This document shows, in pieces, positions 35,212-42,421 of a stretch of 64,000 nt of DNA; the stretch's first letter is position 1; each line of letters starts with the position of its first letter. The DNA is taken from positions 331,381 to 395,380 of the forward strand of contig NZ_VSFC01000062.1 in NCBI RefSeq assembly GCF_008084905.1, written 5' to 3'. The position numbers and the translations under genes were made by a program. The stretch comes from Xanthomarina maritima (lineage in GTDB: Bacteria > Bacteroidota > Bacteroidia > Flavobacteriales > Flavobacteriaceae). The notes beneath the pieces are model-generated. The model was not told where the DNA came from and made no database searches. It worked only from the letters and a program-made list of their open reading frames with translations.

Positions 35212-35243
35212 TACAAATATCGGTATAAATAGTACACTAAACA

Positions 35244-35261
35244 ATACGTAACGTTACGTAT
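35244..35261. promoter_or_regulatory. TACGTAA-type palindrome, copy B
   Basis: ATACGTAACGTTACGTAT, perfect 9-9 palindrome, between the response-regulator stop codon (35265) and the module B -33 element. Size and symmetry fit a dimer of a LuxR/NarL-type HTH protein; the regulator is inferred. Confidence 0.65.
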
Positions 35262-35264
35262 ATT

Positions 35265-35891
35265 TTACTCTAAATGCTTTTGGTTTTCTTTAACCCAAAT
35301 TAAAAGACTGTTTTGTATAGGAGCTAAATCTAGTTTTTTAATAATATGACTTTTATGTTTTTCTACTGTTCTATTAGAAATAAACATAAGTTCACCAATT
35401 TCTTTAGCAGTTTTATTTTGAGCTATTAATTTTAAGATATCTAATTCTGTAGGTGTTAAAAGTTCTAATTTTTTGGGTGTTTCTTCAACCTCTAGATAGG
35501 AAAGTAATTCGGGACTAAAATAAGGCATAGCTTTTATTACAGAATCTATACAATGTTCTATTTCAGCAAGAGCAAATTCTTTTAGAACATAACCATAAAC
35601 GCCTAAATTTTTAGCCTCGTTGTATATGTTTTCGTCTTTTTCGAAAGTAATAAGTATTATTTTAGTTTTCCAGTTTAGTTCTTTGCATTTTTTAGCAATA
35701 TCTAAACCTGTTAAAAAGGGCATTTGTATATCTAAAATAGCAATCTCTGGGTTATGTGTTTCTATAAGCTCAAAGGCTTCTTTCCCATTAACAGCACTAG
35801 CAAGTACATTGTATTTTTTTTCTAAGAGAAAATCGTTAAGCCCTTTTAATATAAGAGGATGATCGTCTGCTATAATTATGGAAGTTTTCAT
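35265..35891 (-). CDS. NarL/FixJ-family response regulator, orphan
   Basis: 208 residues. Receiver domain 1-120 with acidic pair DD9-10, phospho-acceptor Asp54 (ILDIQMP), switch Thr (ILITFEKD) and Lys (YVLKEF). LuxR-type HTH at about 143-200 (LTPTELDILKLIAQNKTAKEIGELMFISNRTVEKHKSHIIKKL). No histidine kinase is encoded nearby. Two palindrome-led short transcription units lie directly downstream on the same strand, and the mRNA segment before its ATG is complementary to the module B RNA 5' end. Autoregulation by this circuit is an inference. Confidence 0.92.
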   Translation of the reverse strand: MKTSIIIADDHPLILKGLNDFLLEKKYNVLASAVNGKEAFELIETHNPEIAILDIQMPFLTGLDIAKKCKELNWKTKIILITFEKDENIYNEAKNLGVYGYVLKEFALAEIEHCIDSVIKAMPYFSPELLSYLEVEETPKKLELLTPTELDILKLIAQNKTAKEIGELMFISNRTVEKHKSHIIKKLDLAPIQNSLLIWVKENQKHLE

Positions 35892-35952
35892 GTGCTATTA
35901 ATAAATTCTATAGAGAGTAAAATCTAATTTTATTCAAAAAATAAGAAATTTA

Positions 35953-36393
35953 CTACAATTTCAAATATAAATATTTCTTTTCATAATCTATTACGGCTTT
36001 CCCTTTTTTTAAAATATCTGCCCCAATAATACCGTCTACTGGTTGAGCATTGTGGTTTGTTAATGCTGTGTTTACATGTGTTAGATTAAATAAAATTAAA
36101 GCCGTTTTGTCTTTTTTCCATTTGCCAATTTTCAATTTATTCTTTTTTGAAATTTGTGTTAGCATATCTGTTGCACCAGCTCCAGCAGCTTTTACTTCAG
36201 AATCTTTAACCTTAAGTTTAAAAGTTTCTATAGCATCAAATCCTACACAAGAACTTGAAGCACCTGTATCTAAAATAAACAATCCCTTTACACCATTAAT
36301 GCTGGCTTTAATTTCAAAATGATTTGTCTTAGTTAGTTTTAATTTAACTTTTGTATAACCTTTGTCTAATAGATAATCTTGAAGCTTTACCAT
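35953..36393 (-). CDS. Retropepsin-like aspartic protease, cytoplasmic
   Basis: 146 residues. One clan AA active site LDTGASSSCV (Asp42-Thr-Gly) and the family's second hydrophobic-Gly motif GIIGADIL near 122-129. A single-domain protein must dimerise to make a complete active site. No signal peptide. It could be an aspartyl protease or a catalytically silent relative; substrate unknown. Separate from the response regulator by about 60 bp, possibly co-transcribed with it. Confidence 0.82.
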   Translation of the reverse strand: MVKLQDYLLDKGYTKVKLKLTKTNHFEIKASINGVKGLFILDTGASSSCVGFDAIETFKLKVKDSEVKAAGAGATDMLTQISKKNKLKIGKWKKDKTALILFNLTHVNTALTNHNAQPVDGIIGADILKKGKAVIDYEKKYLYLKL

Positions 36394-36433
36394 AACTAGT
36401 AATTTCTTTCAAAGATAATAATATAAAAACTTC

Positions 36434-36441
36434 TATTTTTG
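36434..36441 (+). promoter_or_regulatory. -7 element overlapping the tatD-type gene start
   Basis: TATTTTTG ends 4 bp before ATG 36446, so transcription would begin at or next to the start codon (leaderless mRNA). Confidence 0.4.
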
Positions 36442-36445
36442 CAAA

Positions 36446-37213
36446 ATGATAGTTACAGATACACATACACATTTATATAGCGAAGCGTTTGCCGAAGACA
36501 GAAAAGAAATGATTCAAAGAGCTATGGACGCAAATGTCTCTAGATTTTTTATTCCTGCTATAGATTCATCATACACAGAAAGCATGTTTCAATTAGAGGA
36601 AGATTTTCCAAAAAACGTCTTTTTAATGATGGGTTTACACCCTACGTCTGTAAAAGAAAATTATCTAGAAGAATTAGCACATGTTGAGGGCATGCTTGCT
36701 AAAAGACATTTCTATGCCATTGGAGAAATAGGTATAGATTTGTATTGGGACAAGTCTACATTAAGTATTCAAAAAAAAGCTTTTAAACATCAAATTCAAT
36801 TAGCTAAAAAGTATAAATTACCAATAGTGATTCATTGTCGTGAGTCTTTTGATGAAATTTTCGATGTTTTAGATGAAGAAAAGAGTGACGATTTATTCGG
36901 AATATTTCACTGTTTCACTGGAACTTTTGAACAAGCAAAACGGGCTATTTCCTTTAATATGAAATTAGGAATAGGAGGCGTTGTTACGTTTAAAAATGGT
37001 AAAATAGATCAGTTTATAAATCAAATAGATTTAAAACACATGGTCTTAGAAACAGATTCACCTTATTTAGCACCAAAACCCTATCGAGGAAAACGTAACG
37101 AAAGTGCTTATATAATTAAGGTATTAGAAAAACTATCGGAACTTTATAAGCTACCTCAAGAAAAAATTGCCGAAATTACAACTCAAAACTCAAAAGACGT
37201 ATTTAATATATAA
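36446..37213 (+). CDS. TatD-family metal-dependent hydrolase
   Basis: 255 residues, TIM-barrel amidohydrolase type. Metal ligands: THTHLY (H7, H9), GEIGIDLYW (Glu), PIVIHCRESF (His), FHCFTG (His) and LETDSPYLAPKPYRGKRNE (Asp). Members act as 3'-5' DNases in DNA quality control; D-aminoacyl roles are also reported for the family. The asparaginase gene follows after 2 bp, so they form an operon. Confidence 0.92.
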   Translation: MIVTDTHTHLYSEAFAEDRKEMIQRAMDANVSRFFIPAIDSSYTESMFQLEEDFPKNVFLMMGLHPTSVKENYLEELAHVEGMLAKRHFYAIGEIGIDLYWDKSTLSIQKKAFKHQIQLAKKYKLPIVIHCRESFDEIFDVLDEEKSDDLFGIFHCFTGTFEQAKRAISFNMKLGIGGVVTFKNGKIDQFINQIDLKHMVLETDSPYLAPKPYRGKRNESAYIIKVLEKLSELYKLPQEKIAEITTQNSKDVFNI

Positions 37214-37215
37214 GT

Positions 37216-38247
37216 ATGGAATCAAGCAAACCTAACATTCTTTTAATTTATACAGGAGGGACTATTGGAATGATTAAAAATCCCAATACAGGAGAATTGC
37301 AATCCTTCGATTTTAATAACCTGTTAAAACGTATTCCAGAATTAAAATTGTTAAGCTGTCATATTTCAACTGTTTCTTTTGAAAATCCTATAGATTCTTC
37401 GAATATGAATCCAGAATATTGGATTCAAATGTCGGAAATGATTGAAGAAAATTATGATACTTTTGATGGATTTGTTGTACTGCATGGAAGTGATACTATG
37501 AGCTATACTGCTTCAGCCCTGAGTTTCATGTTGGAAAATTTAGCAAAACCAGTTATTCTTACTGGATCGCAACTGCCAATCGGAGATTTGCGTACAGATG
37601 CAAAAGAGAATCTAATTACCTCCATACAAATGGCAGCTTTAAGAAAAAATAACAAACCAGTTATAAGAGAAGTTGGGTTATATTTTGAATATAAATTATA
37701 TAGAGGAAATAGAACGACTAAAATAAATGCAGAGCATTTTGAAGCTTTCGAATCTTTAAATTATCCACATTTAGCTGAATCGGGAGTTCATATTAAAGTA
37801 AATAATGAAGCTTTGTTTGCTCCAAATCTTAAAAAAAAATTAGTAGTCCATAAAAATCTAAACACCAATATTGCATTAATAAAATTATTTCCAGGGATCT
37901 CTAAATCTATTTTAGAATGTATTATCTATAATCCTAGTTTAAAAGGGATCATATTAGAAACCTATGGGGCTGGAAATGCAACAACAGAAAATTGGTTTGT
38001 ATCTTTAATTAAAGAGGCTATAAATAAAGGAATTCAAGTAGTAAATGTAACACAATGTTCAGGAGGAAGCGTAAGCATGGGGCAATATGAAACAAGTTCA
38101 CAACTTAAAAAAATTGGTGTTATTTCAGGAAAAGATATAACTACAGAAGCAGCTATCGTAAAATTAATGTATTTATTAGGAGAAAAAATTTCTGCTAACA
38201 CCTTCAAAACCATATTTGAAACTTCTTTACGAGGAGAATTGTCTTAA
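37216..38247 (+). CDS. ansA: Type I (cytoplasmic) L-asparaginase
   Basis: 343 residues, no signal peptide. Two catalytic threonine regions are visible: YTGGTIGM (Thr15 region) and VVLHGSDTMSYTASAL (Thr-Asp, about 92-107). It hydrolyses asparagine to aspartate and ammonia. The active-site lysine region TGSQLPIGDLRTDAKEN is present. Operonic with the TatD gene. Confidence 0.93.
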   Translation: MESSKPNILLIYTGGTIGMIKNPNTGELQSFDFNNLLKRIPELKLLSCHISTVSFENPIDSSNMNPEYWIQMSEMIEENYDTFDGFVVLHGSDTMSYTASALSFMLENLAKPVILTGSQLPIGDLRTDAKENLITSIQMAALRKNNKPVIREVGLYFEYKLYRGNRTTKINAEHFEAFESLNYPHLAESGVHIKVNNEALFAPNLKKKLVVHKNLNTNIALIKLFPGISKSILECIIYNPSLKGIILETYGAGNATTENWFVSLIKEAINKGIQVVNVTQCSGGSVSMGQYETSSQLKKIGVISGKDITTEAAIVKLMYLLGEKISANTFKTIFETSLRGELS

Positions 38248-38320
38248 AATTAACTTTCAAAATTTTTAGCTTTCAAAAGTTTTTTTGTTATTTGCCAATC
38301 GTATTATTAAATTAATATTG

Positions 38321-38408
38321 AGAGAGGTGGCCGAGTGGTCGAAGGCGCACGCCTGGAAAGTGTGTATACCTCAAAAGGGTATCGAGGGTTCGAATCCCTT
38401 CCTCTCTG
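38321..38408 (+). tRNA. tRNA-Ser (GGA anticodon)
   Basis: 88-nt class II tRNA with acceptor AGAGAGG/CCTCTCT and discriminator G. Anticodon loop CTGGAAA with GGA at 38355-38357, a long variable arm (TATACCTCAAAAGGGTAT) and T-arm GGTTCGAATCC. CCA is not encoded. Confidence 0.97.
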
Positions 38409-38483
38409 CTGATATTTTTATTTTTTAATCGTATTTTTTTTATATCTTTAACACTTTAACTAATAAAATTAAGAACAAGAACA

Positions 38484-39266
38484 ATGAAAAGATTATTTTC
38501 TATTCTAGCCATTACTGGAATTATGGCTTTCGGAACTGTTAATGCAAATACAACTGCAAATATAACAGCATCAATAGCAGCTACTGTTGCTAGTGTATCA
38601 CAAGATGAAGCAGCAGCTGATGAAGCTTCAGAAGATCTTGGATTTCACCAAGAACTAAAAAAACGATTTATAGAAGGAGGTCCTGGATTTATGGGAATCG
38701 TTCTGTTATGTTTAATTCTTGGTTTAGCAATTGCTATCGAAAGAATTATCTTTTTAAACCTATCTACTACAAATACTAAGAAATTAACTCAAGATGTAGA
38801 AGACGCATTACAATCTGGTGGTGTAGAAGCTGCAAAAGAAGTTTGTAGAAATACAAAAGGACCTGTTGCCTCTATTTTCTATCAAGGATTAGATAGAACA
38901 GACGAAGGTATTGAAGCTGCTGAAAAAGCTGTTATAGCTTATGGTGGTGTTCAAATGGGTCAATTAGAGAAAAACGTATCTTGGATCTCATTATTTATTG
39001 CCTTGGCTCCAATGTTAGGATTCATGGGAACAGTAATAGGGATGATTCAAGCCTTTGATAAAATTGAAGCAGCAGGAGATATGCAACCATCTTTAGTTGC
39101 AGGTGGTATTAAAGTAGCACTTTTAACTACAGTATTTGGTCTAATTGTTGCTATTATACTTCAAGTATTCTACAATTACATTATTGCAAAAATTGATAGC
39201 ATTGTAAACGATATGGAAGATGCATCAATCACTTTAATGGATTTATTGATTAGAAACAAGAAGTAA
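38484..39266 (+). CDS. exbB: MotA/TolQ/ExbB proton channel family protein
   Basis: 260 residues: N-terminal hydrophobic segment (signal-like), a second at about 68-90, and the conserved ExbB core (about 170-245: ISLFIALAPMLGFMGTVIGMIQAFDKIEAAG, LLTTVFGLIVAIILQVFYNY). Uses proton motive force to power TonB or a related outer-membrane machine. First gene of a unit with a 139-residue membrane protein and two ExbD proteins. Confidence 0.92.
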   Translation: MKRLFSILAITGIMAFGTVNANTTANITASIAATVASVSQDEAAADEASEDLGFHQELKKRFIEGGPGFMGIVLLCLILGLAIAIERIIFLNLSTTNTKKLTQDVEDALQSGGVEAAKEVCRNTKGPVASIFYQGLDRTDEGIEAAEKAVIAYGGVQMGQLEKNVSWISLFIALAPMLGFMGTVIGMIQAFDKIEAAGDMQPSLVAGGIKVALLTTVFGLIVAIILQVFYNYIIAKIDSIVNDMEDASITLMDLLIRNKK

Positions 39267-39290
39267 TAATAACCTAAAACACATTAAACA

Positions 39291-39710
39291 ATGAGTTTAC
39301 ATAAAATATTAACAATTATTGTTGCCATACTTTCTATAGTAGGAGTCATATTCGCTTTAATGATTATGTCTGGAAATGAAAGTATGATAGATAATATGAT
39401 ATATGTTACTTATGTAGTTCTTGCTCTTATACTAGCTTTAGTACTAGTGTATGTGATTAAAGGATTATTTGCTGGTAACATTAAAAAGACATTAATGTCT
39501 GTTGGAGCATTCTTAGTAATTATCGTAATTTCTTATGCAATGTCTTCAGGAACAGATTTAGATTTAACACCTTTTACAGATAAAGGCGTTGATATAACTG
39601 AAGCAACATCTAAAAATGTTGGAGCTGGATTATATGCTTTTTATGCTTTAGCTATTATTGCTATTGGTTCTATGGCTTTATCTGGAATTAAAAAAATAAC
39701 GAATAAATAA
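39291..39710 (+). CDS. Four-helix membrane protein in the ExbB/ExbD unit, unknown
   Basis: 139 residues with four hydrophobic stretches (about 7-27, 38-60, 70-88, 110-132). It has no family I can name. The 24-bp gap to exbB and 2-bp gap to exbD make an operon role certain. A similar small protein commonly sits between exbB and exbD in flavobacteria by my recollection; its job in the motor is unknown. Confidence 0.85.
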   Translation: MSLHKILTIIVAILSIVGVIFALMIMSGNESMIDNMIYVTYVVLALILALVLVYVIKGLFAGNIKKTLMSVGAFLVIIVISYAMSSGTDLDLTPFTDKGVDITEATSKNVGAGLYAFYALAIIAIGSMALSGIKKITNK

Positions 39711-39712
39711 TT

Positions 39713-40351
39713 ATGGCAAAAAGATCAGCACCAGAAGTTAATGCAGGCTCTATGGCTGACATTGCATTCTTACTCCTAATATTTTTCTTGGTTACTACAA
39801 CCATTGAAACAGATTCTGGGTTAAATAGAAAATTGCCTCCAATTGACGATACAGAACAGGAAGACGTTATTATTAAAGAGAAGAATATTTTTCAACTTAA
39901 TGTAAATCGTAATAATGATTTGTTTCTAAAAACAGGTGGCGAAGAAAAAGTCATTCAAATTAAAGACCTACGTAATGCTGCAGTTACCTTTTTAGATAAT
40001 GGTGGTGGAACAGGTCCAGATGCTTGTAAACGTTGTCAAGGAAAGAAAAACCCTAGATCTTCAGATAATTTCGATAAAGCTATTATTTCGTTACAAAACG
40101 ATAGAGCGACTAAATACGAAACATATATAGCTGTTCAAAATGAAATAATTGCGGCATATAATGAGTTAAGAAATAGAGAGTTTCAAAAAAGTTTCCCTAA
40201 TTTAGAGTTGAACTTTGTTGAAGCTGAAAAACGCTATTCAGATCCTAGAACTCCTTCAGCAGAAAAAGCGAAATTAAAAGACAAATTAGAAGAAATTAAA
40301 ATTTTAATTCCGCAAAAATTCTCTGAAGCAGAACCTAAAAAGTCTAATTAG
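39713..40351 (+). CDS. exbD: ExbD/TolR-type biopolymer transport protein, long form
   Basis: 212 residues. TM helix at about 15-32 (SMADIAFLLLIFFLVTTTIET) with the functional Asp (D16). The periplasmic part is longer than usual (about 33-212) and contains a CKRCQGKKN segment (Cys-x-x-Cys, about 103-106) and a charged helical tail. Pairs with ExbB in the proton channel. The extension and CxxC are unusual for the family. Confidence 0.9.
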   Translation: MAKRSAPEVNAGSMADIAFLLLIFFLVTTTIETDSGLNRKLPPIDDTEQEDVIIKEKNIFQLNVNRNNDLFLKTGGEEKVIQIKDLRNAAVTFLDNGGGTGPDACKRCQGKKNPRSSDNFDKAIISLQNDRATKYETYIAVQNEIIAAYNELRNREFQKSFPNLELNFVEAEKRYSDPRTPSAEKAKLKDKLEEIKILIPQKFSEAEPKKSN

Positions 40352-40364
40352 ATAAATAAATAAT

Positions 40365-40850
40365 ATGTCTAAATTTAAAAAGAAAAAAAGTGGCGATATG
40401 CCAGCAGTTAATACAGCATCTTTACCAGATATTGTATTCATGCTATTATTCTTTTTCATGGTGGCAACTGTTATGAGACAGAACACGCTAATGATTGATA
40501 ATAATTTACCTTTTGCTGATCAAGTTGAAAAACTAGATAAAAAAGATTTGGTAATGTATATCTACGCTGGAAAACCAAGTAGCAATTATAAGTCAACATA
40601 TGGTACCGAAGCAAGAATTCAATTAAACGATAAATTTGCTGAAGTAAATGAAATTCCTGCTTTTATTGCTGCCGAACGTGCTTCTAAGAGAGAAGAATTA
40701 ATCCCGTTCTTAACTACTGCTTTAAAAGTAGATAGCGATGCAAATATGGGTTTAATAACAGATATTAAACAAGAATTACGTAAAGTTAATGCACTTAAAA
40801 TTAATTATACAACTAAAAAAGGTAATGCCTTACAAGGGTTGAAAAAATAA
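40365..40850 (+). CDS. exbD: ExbD/TolR-type biopolymer transport protein, short form
   Basis: 161 residues, with TM helix at about 18-38 (SLPDIVFMLLFFFMVATVMRQ) and the conserved Asp (D21). Second ExbD of the unit, 13 bp after the first. Paired ExbDs may form a heterodimer, by analogy with other Bacteroidota motors. Followed by a terminator at 40875. Confidence 0.92.
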   Translation: MSKFKKKKSGDMPAVNTASLPDIVFMLLFFFMVATVMRQNTLMIDNNLPFADQVEKLDKKDLVMYIYAGKPSSNYKSTYGTEARIQLNDKFAEVNEIPAFIAAERASKREELIPFLTTALKVDSDANMGLITDIKQELRKVNALKINYTTKKGNALQGLKK

Positions 40851-40874
40851 TTATATTCTTAATTTTATATTATA

Positions 40875-40910
40875 AAAAGGCGTTTTGAGAAATCTTAACG
40901 CCTTTTGTTT
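40875..40910 (+). terminator. Terminator after the ExbD pair
   Basis: 10-bp stem AAAAGGCGTT/AACGCCTTTT with a T-rich tail, separating exbD from the PorT-like gene. Confidence 0.75.
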
Positions 40911-40942
40911 TATATTTAATCTTGTTAAATTACAATTTAGAT

Positions 40943-41647
40943 ATGAGGATTATACTCACTGTATTTTTGAGCTTAATATGTGTAACAGCCATCCGGTCGC
41001 AAGAGAAAGTTACAGACACAACTAAAGTAATTGACCCAAAATATAGAGAAGACCAGTTTTATTTAGCTATTACTTATAATTTACTTGGTGATAAACCAAA
41101 CAACGTCTCTCAAACTGGTTTTTCAAGTGGTTTCCATTTAGGATATATAAGAGATTTACCTTTAAACGAAAGAAGAAATTTTGGCTTAGGTCTAGGCCTA
41201 GGATTCTCATTAAATTCTTACAATCATAATATTTTTATATACGAAAGCGACGCTGGAGAGATAGAGTATATTAATTTAAGTGACTCTGATATTAATTACA
41301 CTAAGAACAAATTCTCTACTTATCTTGTTGAAATGCCTTTGGAAGTAAGATGGCGCACCTCTACAATCGAAGAATTTAGATTTTGGCGTATTTATACTGG
41401 ATTTAAAGTGGGTTATCTAGTAGCAAGCTCCACAAAATTTAAAGGGGAACAGGGGAAAATAAAAAATAATAATCTGAAGGATTTTAACGATTTTCAATAT
41501 GGTTTAACCTTAAGTGCTGGATATAATACCTGGAATTTTCACATATATTATTCTTTAAACCCAATACTTTCTAAAGATGCTAAAATAGGAGTACAAGCCA
41601 TAGACATGTATGCTATAAAATTTGGTCTTATATTTTATATTCTATAA
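40943..41647 (+). CDS. porT: PorT-like outer-membrane protein of the T9SS
   Basis: 234 residues from ATG 40943 (MRIILTVFLSLICVTA, signal peptide ending IRSQEK); an ATG at 40922 would add seven residues. Beta-barrel character throughout: DQFYLAITYNLLGDKPNNVSQ, LGYIRDLPLNERRNFGLGLGLG, VEMPLEVRWRTSTIEE. Length and the DP(K/R)Y.EDQFY start match PorT-type proteins that take part in T9SS assembly. This fits the two T9SS cargo genes at 7.3 and 12.5 kb. The name rests on pattern memory, not on a search. Confidence 0.65.
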   Translation: MRIILTVFLSLICVTAIRSQEKVTDTTKVIDPKYREDQFYLAITYNLLGDKPNNVSQTGFSSGFHLGYIRDLPLNERRNFGLGLGLGFSLNSYNHNIFIYESDAGEIEYINLSDSDINYTKNKFSTYLVEMPLEVRWRTSTIEEFRFWRIYTGFKVGYLVASSTKFKGEQGKIKNNNLKDFNDFQYGLTLSAGYNTWNFHIYYSLNPILSKDAKIGVQAIDMYAIKFGLIFYIL

Positions 41648-42247
41648 CCAGTAATTAACTAAAATTAATTGTGGTAGCAAACCAATAAAAAATCCAAAAA
41701 GCAATTCTATGTTGGTATGTGCTTTTACATGAAGTCTTGATGTAGCAATAGCTCCAATAATTATAAACATGAGCGCTAAAGTACCATTAACATTAATGCT
41801 AAAATGAATACTTAATGCTATATAAAACATGGTGACTCCTGTTATCCCAATCATATGAATACTTGCCTTAAATTTTAAAATAGCTAGAATAAAACAAGCT
41901 AGAGTGGAAATTAAAATGCCTACAAAAAAATAATACAGTTCTATAATTTCTGTAGGTGGTAAAACCCGATTAATTATTAATAATGTAATGCAACCATTTA
42001 AAAACAATGGAACTATTCGTTCTTTTGCTGTGTCTAAATATATAGAATGAACTCTCCCAATATTTTTTAATAGAAAATAAAGTAAAATTGGTAATGCAAT
42101 AGTTAATATTAAAAGTGAAATTATTTTAGCCTGAATAATTTCTATAGGAATAAATCTAGGCGATTTTGAAAAGTAAAATACCACTCCTAACATTGGCATA
42201 AGAATAGGATGAAATATAAACGAGATACTTTTTAAAAGCTGATTCAA
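41642..42247 (-). CDS. PAP2-superfamily-like integral membrane protein
   Basis: 201 residues, about six hydrophobic helices. The C-terminal SRLHVKAHTNIELLFGFFIG matches the third PAP2 motif (SR-x5-H-x3-D/E) and KASIHMIGITG the second (PSGH) only loosely, since the Pro-Ser is replaced by Ala-Ser and the Asp by Glu. It may be a lipid phosphatase or an inactive relative. Convergent with the PorT-like gene, overlapping by 6 bp. Confidence 0.7.
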   Translation of the reverse strand: MNQLLKSISFIFHPILMPMLGVVFYFSKSPRFIPIEIIQAKIISLLILTIALPILLYFLLKNIGRVHSIYLDTAKERIVPLFLNGCITLLIINRVLPPTEIIELYYFFVGILISTLACFILAILKFKASIHMIGITGVTMFYIALSIHFSINVNGTLALMFIIIGAIATSRLHVKAHTNIELLFGFFIGLLPQLILVNYWL

Positions 42248-42288
42248 TTTTTTGTTTTAAAAGTAAGGAATTTATTGATGTCTACACC

Positions 42289-42362
42289 TAATTACGGAAA
42301 AACCGTAATTAAAAGTGTGTATTTCATCGAAAACTGTGAAATATACGTAACCTTACGTATAT
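42289..42362. promoter_or_regulatory. Cluster of three inverted repeats including a third TACGTAA palindrome
   Basis: TAATTACGG-N5-CCGTAATTA (42289-42311, perfect), TATTTCA-N10-TGAAATA (42320-42343, perfect) and ATACGTAA-CC-TTACGTAT (42343-42360, extending to a 10-2-10 repeat from 42341 to 42362). It lies between a leftward gene (start 42247) and a rightward broken gene. A plus-strand -7-like TAGGTTTA follows at 42382-42389, 21 bp after the last palindrome, close to the spacing seen in modules A and B (22 bp). Confidence 0.5.
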
Positions 42363-42421
42363 TTTTAATGAATTATTTTTCTAGGTTTATAAACAATTAA
42401 TCGATAACGCTTTTTTTGTTT

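Noticed and set aside
40021..40050. Zinc finger in the long ExbD
   Set aside because: Only one CxxC pair is present; a structural zinc site needs a second pair of ligands.
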